A stretch of DNA of 64,000 nt from Pholis gunnellus (lineage: Eukaryota; Chordata; Actinopteri; Perciformes; Pholidae): positions 21,473,519-21,537,518 of the forward strand of contig OU342815.1 of the NCBI GenBank assembly GCA_910591455.2, read 5' to 3'. The stretch's first letter is position 1. Every line of letters begins with the position of its first letter. Positions 57,992-64,000 of the stretch are shown piece after piece. The translations under genes were made by a program, and so were the position numbers. Under the pieces are notes generated by a model. The model saw only the letters and a list, made by a program, of their open reading frames with translations. It made no database searches and was not told the origin of the DNA.

Positions 57992-60790
57992 GAGAACCAC
58001 ACAAACTTAATTGCAAATCTGACTGATATTTGTGTCGAGCGAGGACTGTTCAAATGTGTTACGTCAACTAAGGCAAAGTTGGTAGCCTTCTAGTCTGCAG
58101 GACAAAGGAGAGCAAAGATGACAAAACTGCACTTAAAATGAAGAGATGTGCAGATTAGAGTATGACAGGGATAGAGAGACAGAGTTAATGTTTCTGTGTG
58201 TTTCTGTGACAGAGGGAGGGGGAGGCAGGCTGTGTGTGAGTGTTGCATAACACTATCTTCAATAGACATTACATGGGTGCGTGTCTTTAGTCATAATGCA
58301 TAAGACTTTAAGGCAATCAGTATTACTTTGTTCTTTCCTGATTTCAGAAGTTGTCAGGATTTAAAAACTTGCATTTTAAGTAAACATTACTATTGTTTGT
58401 AACACTGCAGGCCAACATTTGAATGCATGTACCATCATCCGGTGGCCAAAACATTTACAGCTTATTTTCTTCAGCATTAACTGTTGAGGTGTCCCTCATT
58501 GAAAAATGTGTCTTTCGAGCCTGTAAAGCAGTTTTATTTTTACCTGCTGATTATATACTCACTTTACAACCTGTCATACTTAACAGTGAAACCAAGCAAA
58601 CACAATTACACTTGTTCCTTTACATTACATACCTGCAAGTCAGCCACTTCAATCTTTACATTGTTCTAAGTTTGGCTGAGTCATCTTGTTAACTTTAATA
58701 TTGAACTAGTGATGTGTCCACTGCATACTATCTCTGTCCATTCGGAGGGCAGGGTTCTAAATTTAGTTCATTTCTGTGTTTGGGATCCCCAAAAGAATAC
58801 AGAGTGGTTATGGCTCAATGTTTACATTTTGGTTGTCCTTTAACAGCGGCAGAAGAAAAAATTATAAATATTTAGTGAGTTATTTTCAGAGTCAAGGTAC
58901 ATTGGAGTGATTTTGTAAACTTGCGTAAGAGAGAACTGATTTCATTTCACCTCACACTGTATGGGCTAACCAAACTGAGGAAAAGTAGGTAGAGGTGCTG
59001 AACACAGTTTCACAACCTGAAAGAGATAATTAATAAAAGGTTTGACAAATTAAAACATTTTTGCAGACCATTTGTAAAATATGTGAAAGACCACATGACA
59101 TGATGCTGACAGTCTCCTTTTTCTAAACAGTAGAGAGAGATGCATTAAAGTCACGCAGTATAACTAAAGACCTGTTAGATCCAAGAAAGTTCAAAAAATT
59201 CTTCAACTTATTTGTTATACGTTGGCCTTACAGGAGTCAGGCAACACATTTTCTAGAGTAGAGTAGTCATAGATTTCATTGTTGCATTGAAACAGTACAC
59301 ATTGTAAAGACACATATACGATCTGCATGTAATAGTGTTCATACAGAGGTCACTGTACCAAGACTTTTACATCTGTTACTAAATTCTCACCACCATGACC
59401 AAGTACATTGTTCTGTCTTATTTCAGCCACCATGCAGTGTTTCTCTACAGCATGTTGGTGTCACATGAGCCAGGCTGCAGTATCTTAAGAGTAACAATGA
59501 GCCTGATGGATTTTCTAAACCAGGGGTAGAAAAAGGCATAGATCACAGGGTTGAGACAGGAGTTAAAATAGAACAGACATATTACAAAGGCAGCAGATGA
59601 GGCATCGATCAAGGTGTCCTGGCCTGTGAGTGCAACACAATAATATGGACAGAGACACACTAGAAACACAACAACAACAACACCAAGAGTCCTGGCTGCT
59701 TTCAATTCAGATTTTTTAGCAGTTACACTCACTGAACTCTTGAGAGAGAAAGCTGCAGTATGAGACCGCATGGCACGAGCCTGAGACACAGCCACCACAA
59801 ATACTCTCATGTACAGAACTATGATGACAGTGACAGGACCAATAAAAGATAAAAAAAGATCTGCAAGTCCAGCAATGTAGTCAATGACAATGACACACTC
59901 TCCAAAGCAGGAATTATACCTGCCTGGTTGTTCCAGGTTATCCTTCAGCAGCAGACTCTGAAGGAAAGCAGAACATATCCAACACAGACAAACACAGATC
60001 TTAACTCTTTTTTGTGTGACTTTGTTGGGATAATGTAGAGGATCACAAATAGCCACATATCGGTCAACTGATATGAGCACCATGGTTCCTACTGAGGCTG
60101 AGGTGATAATATAGGCCAGAACAGAATACAGAATACAAATGAGGTCACCGAGCAACCAGCAGCCGTCTATGAGCACAATTTCAAAGCACATGAGGAAGCC
60201 AACGAAGAAATCTGAGACAGCCAGAGAGAGGAGGAGGAGGTTGGTGGGTGTGTGCTGAAGAGATAAGGACAACATGCTTATCATTATGGGTAGTCAATTC
60301 ATATGGTATATATATATATATATTATATTAAGAAATATAAGCAGTGCCTGAAACACAAAAACATTTCCTTTACAGTCTGAGATCTGATATTTAGTTTTGT
60401 TCTATACCATCAGCCATTTCTTGTACAGTTCTATAAATTGATAACTTATGAATACTTGAAGTGGGAGATGGAGATGATGACGAGCAGGTTGAGAGTCACA
60501 GTGATTAGAGAGATGGAGGACAGTAAAATATAAGTGAGCATAGATACAGAGTGAGGACGCACGGCCTTCCTGCAGGAGGAGTTGAGGAGTTCTGGAAAGC
60601 AAAGTTCGGCCTCTTCAAAGCTTTTCATTGTCAGAAAGAGGAGACAAGATGCTGCTGTGCTCGTCATACAACTGATTAATCTATGTTCTTCCTCCACATC
60701 CCTTCTTGCTCTTTAACTCTGGTGACAACTTTCTCTCAGTGGGAGTGACTTACGGATTCATCTACCTTCATTGGGCTATTCCATGTATTT
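57992..60790. repeat. Tandem array unit C (TAAR-C, partial unit)
   Basis: The TAAR 3' flank and exon 2 match unit B almost perfectly up to about 60,250. From there (intron, exon 1, upstream) the sequence is closer to unit A's intron and then diverges, with similarity fading out near 60,790. There is no third spacer. Confidence 0.8.
59445..60628 (-). pseudogene. Trace amine-associated receptor C, probable pseudogene (7-bp loss at exon 2 start)
   Basis: Exon 1 (60,456-60,628) is intact and encodes a TAAR N-terminus (MKSFEEAELCFPELLNSSC). Exon 2 (59,445-60,254) is almost identical to TAAR-B, with DRY, Asp5.42, Ala3.32 and NSCLNPVIYAFFYPWF. However, the first seven exon-2 bases of A and B (GCAGCTC) are missing, so canonical splicing CTTCAG|CACACACCC puts exon 2 out of frame (173 + 810 nt is not a multiple of three). 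A weak upstream AG (ATGATAAG|C, exon start 60,276) would restore frame to a 334-residue receptor with an insertion in the first intracellular loop. It lacks a good pyrimidine tract. The exon 2 frame is also open from an ATG at 60,284, but that lacks TM1. It is either a recent pseudogene or a gene using a cryptic acceptor. Confidence 0.75.
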
Positions 60791-61186
60791 CACCTCCCCC
60801 TGTCTGAGAGTTTGTTGTATGTATGCTGCTGTCGATTTTCCTGCTAAGCTAGTTTAGCATAGCGTGCCTCTCCCAGAACACACGTGCCTCAGCAGAGTAC
60901 AATTATCTTTTTCCGTGGTGGGAGTGTCAGACAGCACGTTGTCTGTTACGTTGGGTGGGTTGCCATGTTGAACGCGGTGGCTCCACGGAGACAACATTAT
61001 ATTTCCCACAATTTAAGCTTCTGCATTTTCCAAATGCAATAGTATTATTCAAACATATTCATAATGCGTACCGAACCGTGAGCCTCGTACCGAATGGTTC
61101 AATACATATACGTGTATTGTTACACCCCTAATGTGAGGTATAAGGGGGAAGACCTGTGGCTGAGAACCTTAATGATAAGGTTGGGG
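60791..61186. mobile_element. hAT-type right terminus and flanking unassigned DNA
   Basis: Ends ATTGTTACACCCCTAA at about 61,131, which read in reverse is TTAGGGGTGTAACAATAC followed by GTACCGAA repeats, the usual terminus of a fish hAT family. The left terminus is not found, so this is a fragment. No coding sequence. Confidence 0.5.
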
Positions 61187-61895
61187 TCAAGTCAAGATGG
61201 TGGCTGAAAACGGTGGGACCGGATTGGACAGAGGGTTGGAGGCTGGCGGCAATAGTCTGAATTTCTTGTACAAGAAACGGGAAAGTGAGTCGGCAATCAA
61301 ATTTTGTGAACTGGGATGTGGGAGGCTCGGATGCCGAACTGGTGCTGAGCTGAAACTAAAATGAGCCACCGCATGAACTTTATTTAGGATGTCTACGACG
61401 GCGTTGTGTTCTGGATAGATTGCGATGGTCTTCTTGGACCATTCTTTCTCCCAAAGAATGGCTTCTATTCTTCTTCTTTTCGTTTCACTGAAGCGTGATG
61501 GTTATGACAGTTTCCCATTTCTTTGCATTTTTATTGAACACTGCAAGGTCTTTTGAGTTGCAAGGGTTGGGTAGTAGAGGGCAGACAAGGCAGTGCTCCA
61601 TAGAGTGGTCTGCTTCTCCACATTCACAGGTGGTTGGGCCAGTCTTGTGGCTTCTATGACTACAGGATACCTTTCAGAGATTGTGGAAGAAGGGGTGAGG
61701 GATGAGAATTTGTGCAGCCTTTCAGCTGAGAACCACTTGCCTCCACCGAAGCTGATGGAGGGGGCTGCGTCTGAATAGTTGGATATCTTCTGGCTTGGTG
61801 ATATGGTCGTCATAAAAGCATGAGATGCTATTCCAAGAGGAGAGGAACTGCCGCAACAGTTTTAGCTCCGTTTGTGTGCTTCGTCGAGTGTGATG
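61187..61895 (-). pseudogene. DIRS-like retrotransposon relic (RNase H region)
   Basis: Broken minus-strand frames give, in order, YDDHITKPEDIQLF, YSDAAPSISFGGGKWFSAE, ERYPVVIEAT, KKTIAIYPEHNAVVDILNK and SHIPSSQNLIADSLSRF. These match the RNase H block that follows reverse transcriptase in DIRS-type (tyrosine-recombinase) retroelements: TDA..S.GFGG, a DN-like NAVVDIINKG motif and HIPG..N.IADALSRF. The Asp of the third motif is His here, and at least two frameshifts are needed, so it is inactive. Ty3-like elements share parts of this pattern, so the DIRS assignment is probable rather than certain. Confidence 0.6.
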
Positions 61896-61991
61896 TGGTT
61901 GTAGAACGGAGGCGGTGACGGTTCCCTGTCTGGGTTACTTGTGTATGTTCCTTTAAGCCAGCAGGTACCAGAGGTGGTGATCGCCCTCAGT

Positions 61992-61999
61992 GGAGGCAC
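61992..61999 (+). other. hAT target-site duplication, left
   Basis: GGAGGCAC, repeated perfectly at 63,204-63,211 across the 62,000-63,203 element. Confidence 0.92.
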
Positions 62000-63203
62000 T
62001 AGGGGTGGGGGAAAAAATCGACAAAGCATAGTATCGCGATATTTTGCGTGGCGATATTGTATCGATACACGGAAGCCAAGTATCGATCTTTTACTATATA
62101 AACTATAAACTTTTTGGTACTAGAAGGTCAGCTTGTGAGGTCAGCAGAGCTCCTGGGTCAGTGTGATTGGTAGGAAGTTTATCAAAACAAAGATAGAGAC
62201 ATCAATAAGAGAAAGAAATCAGAAATGCGCTGTCCGCGTTTGAATCAGACGTTTGGACTTATTTTGGATTTTCTTTTAACAAGGAAGGCCGTCGCGACGT
62301 TTTTTCACCGACACAGCCGTGCCCAAGCTCTACAGAGAAGTGAAGCTTAAAGTGGAGGAATCTTTGAGTTCAGCAGAAAGGGTTGCATTAACTTGCGATG
62401 CGTTGACGTCAAGCGCAGTGGATTCCTATGTGACTATAACAGCACAATATCTCACAGAGGACTGGCGACTGCTGTCTCTCGTTCTCCAAACTAGAGCAGT
62501 ACACGTAAGTCACACCGGGGCAAACATGACAGACCTCCTTCTAAATGCAGCACGAGAATGGGGGATTGCCGACAAAAACCTGGTGGTTGTAACCGACAAC
62601 GCTTCTAACATGGGCGTTGCCGTTCAGTTAGCGGGATTCCTGCATGTGAAGTGTTTCGCTCACACGCTCAATCTGGCCTCAAAACGGGCATAAATCTGCT
62701 AACAGCAGCCAGGCTCATGGGGAGAGTGCAGCGCATAACTGGCTCTCCGCCCTCGACGTCCACGCATCGCAGGTTATACTGAGTTATATAACTCTTATAT
62801 CGTACTTACAGAAGTTATAGACACGTTTGCATTCAGTTAAGTTGGACGATGTAGACTGTAATACAAACGGTTCAGTTTGTCAGGTGCAACATTTATGACA
62901 GGTTTTTATGACAGTGTTGGTCAGTCTGTCTGCTTGACAATCCAATTTTGCTGCAATAAAAATGATTGAAGTGAGATGAACAGACTAAAAACTTTATCTT
63001 ATTTGATAAAACATGTTGACACAGTTTTCCTTTGGGGACATTATTTGCAGTTGAAAAAAGGTAATAAATCGCAATATATGTTATCGCAATACTCACTATA
63101 TCGCAGTATCGTGATAATATCGCAGTATCATGATAATATCGTATCGTGACCTAAGTATCGTGATAATATCGTATCGCGGGATCTCTGGCAATTCCCACCC
63201 CTA
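62000..63203 (+). mobile_element. hAT element with decayed transposase (1,204 bp)
   Basis: Starts TAGGGGTGGGGGAAAA and ends TTCCCACCCCTA (reverse: TAGGGGTGGGAA), flanked by the perfect 8-bp duplication GGAGGCAC. Subterminal DNA at both ends is dense in TATCGCGATA/ATATCGTATCG motifs, likely transposase-binding sites. An internal transposase remnant lies at 62,227-62,693. The element is far shorter than an autonomous hAT, so it is a deletion derivative that could only move in trans. Confidence 0.92.
62227..62693 (+). pseudogene. hAT (ZBED-like) transposase remnant
   Basis: 62,227-62,290 encodes ALSAFESDVWTYFGFSFNKE, the opening of a BED zinc finger. The frame then shifts, and 62,319-62,693 (124 codons) encodes part of the hAT transposase core with LTCDALTSSAVDSYVTITAQ, VTDNASNMGVAVQ and KCFAHTLNLASK. 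These are the conserved blocks around the first two catalytic regions of ZBED-type hAT transposases. The zinc-binding half of the BED finger and the whole C-terminal dimerisation domain are missing. Confidence 0.85.
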
Positions 63204-63596
63204 GGAGGCACCTGGACCTGGTGCGCTGCCACTATGAGGCTCCGCCTTCCTGGCAACCAGTGGCGCCTTCCTATCACCCCATGGAGGAACGAGGATGGCT
63301 CGTTCGCGACCACCATTGCCAATTAGATATCTTGCCAGGGCTAATAAACTCTTTGGTCAACTGTCTGCGTCTCCCTGATTTAGGTCATGGCTGTCAGAGC
63401 CAGGTCGTGACAAGGTGTGACGAGGAAGATCGACCTTCCCGGATGGTGCAGAATGGCTTAGTTTAGGTGATATAGCAGCGAAAGGGGTTCATATTTGTTG
63501 TATTTTTAGCATATTTGGCCCAGGACAAAATTTGAGATGAGTAATGAGATCCGATGGATTGTCTCAGTAGGTAGGGATGCTTGGAGTGCGACGGAG
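63204..63596. other. Unassigned repeat-like DNA right of the hAT element
   Basis: Continues the sequence interrupted at 61,999. 'GCTAATAAACTCTTTGGTCA' then 'CTGTCTGCGTCTCCCTG' and '...GGTCGTGACA' has the look of an LTR R/U5 end, with an AATAAA followed by a CA terminus. I could not find the matching start or a target duplication. No coding frame of note. Confidence 0.35.
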
Positions 63597-63674
63597 TCCA
63601 ATTCTGCTGCAATAAAAATGATTGAAGTGAGATGAACAGACTGAAAACTTTATCTTATTTGATAAAACATGTTG
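63597..63674 (+). repeat. 78-bp copy of hAT interior fused to the LINE
   Basis: 'GCTGCAATAAAAATGATTGA' through 'ATTTGATAAAACATGTTGAC' repeats 62,940-63,021 of the nearby hAT element with a few substitutions. It abuts the LINE frame directly. Confidence 0.8.
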
Positions 63675-64000
63675 ACAGCCTCCCGGGGAAAGCATATGCC
63701 AGGGTGCTGGAAAGGAGGCTCCGACCGTTTGTCGAACCTCGGATTCAAGAGGAGCAGTGCGGATTCCGTCCCGGCCGTGGAATAGTGGACCAGCTCTTCA
63801 CCCTCGCAAGACTACTGGAGGGGTTCTGGGAGTTTGCCCAACCAGTCTACATGTGTTTTGTGGACTTGGAGAAGGCTTTCGACCGGGTCCCTCGGGGGTT
63901 CTTGTGGGGGGTGCTGCGGGAGTATGGGGTGCCGGACCCGCTACAACGGGCGATCCGGTTTCTGTACGACTGCAGTAGGAGCTGTGTCCGCATTCTCGGC
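63675..64000 (+). mobile_element. LINE reverse transcriptase fragment (I/Nimb-like), runs off the window
   Basis: One open frame to the window end encodes LPGKAYARVLERRLRPFVEP, EEQCGFRPGRGIVDQLFTLA and PVYMCFVDLEKAFDRVPRG. These are the finger/palm region of a LINE reverse transcriptase: QCGFRPGRGT-type motif, then motif A FVDLEKAFD with its catalytic Asp. The catalytic YxDD motif would lie beyond the right edge. The 5' end of the element is missing. Same family type as the 3' fragments at 48.2 and 55.2 kb, but on the opposite strand. Confidence 0.85.

Overview
This window is vertebrate nuclear DNA, most likely from a spiny-rayed (acanthomorph) teleost. The evidence is intron-split immune-receptor genes, two-exon fish-type trace amine-associated receptors (TAARs), long CA/TG microsatellites, and repeat families typical of fish genomes (L2-type and 'CCATCC'-tailed LINEs, a SINE with an L2-like tail, hAT elements, a DIRS-like relic, Tc1/mariner MITEs). 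There are no operons, CRISPR arrays or prokaryotic features.

Layout. 1-20.2 kb holds no recognisable coding exon. It ends at a GC-rich, ATG-free exon with a minus-strand splice donor (20,230) and an ETS-type promoter motif, so it is best read as the long first intron of a minus-strand gene running out of the window to the left. 20.5-29 kb has an L2 LINE end, microsatellites and possible 3' ends, but no gene I can recognise. 29.1-33.6 kb holds a five-exon CTLA4-like receptor (240 aa) and 36.3-38.75 kb a five-exon CD28-like receptor (209 aa), both on the plus strand. The CTLA4-like protein keeps the YPPPY ligand-binding loop but has a tyrosine-free tail. The CD28-like protein has a YVEM (YxxM) tail but no PPP loop. 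A minus-strand 5' exon upstream of plus-strand CD28-family genes resembles the mammalian RAPH1-CD28-CTLA4 arrangement (inference).

39.5-45 kb is a graveyard: two duplicated TAAR 3' relics, a 28S rRNA-derived pseudogene lacking an internal block, a fold-back element and AT-rich repeats. 45.0-60.8 kb is a tandem array of three minus-strand class III-type TAARs (Asp5.42 present, Asp3.32 absent). TAAR-A and TAAR-B are intact. TAAR-C has lost 7 bp exactly at the 5' edge of exon 2, at an apparent recombination junction, and is frameshifted under canonical splicing. The spacers carry an older LINE, hAT-like DNA and an L2 copy with a nested SINE. Unit B also carries a 1,210-bp hAT element with a perfect 8-bp target duplication, and the duplicate unit preserves the empty site.

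60.8-64 kb is nested transposon DNA: a hAT end, a DIRS-like RT/RNase H relic interrupted nearby by a second hAT element with an 8-bp target duplication and a broken transposase, and a LINE reverse transcriptase running off the right edge.

Functionally, the window holds a T-cell costimulation/inhibition receptor pair and an olfactory amine-receptor cluster. They are neighbours but probably unrelated in function. All exon models come from reading frames and splice signals only, with no transcript evidence.
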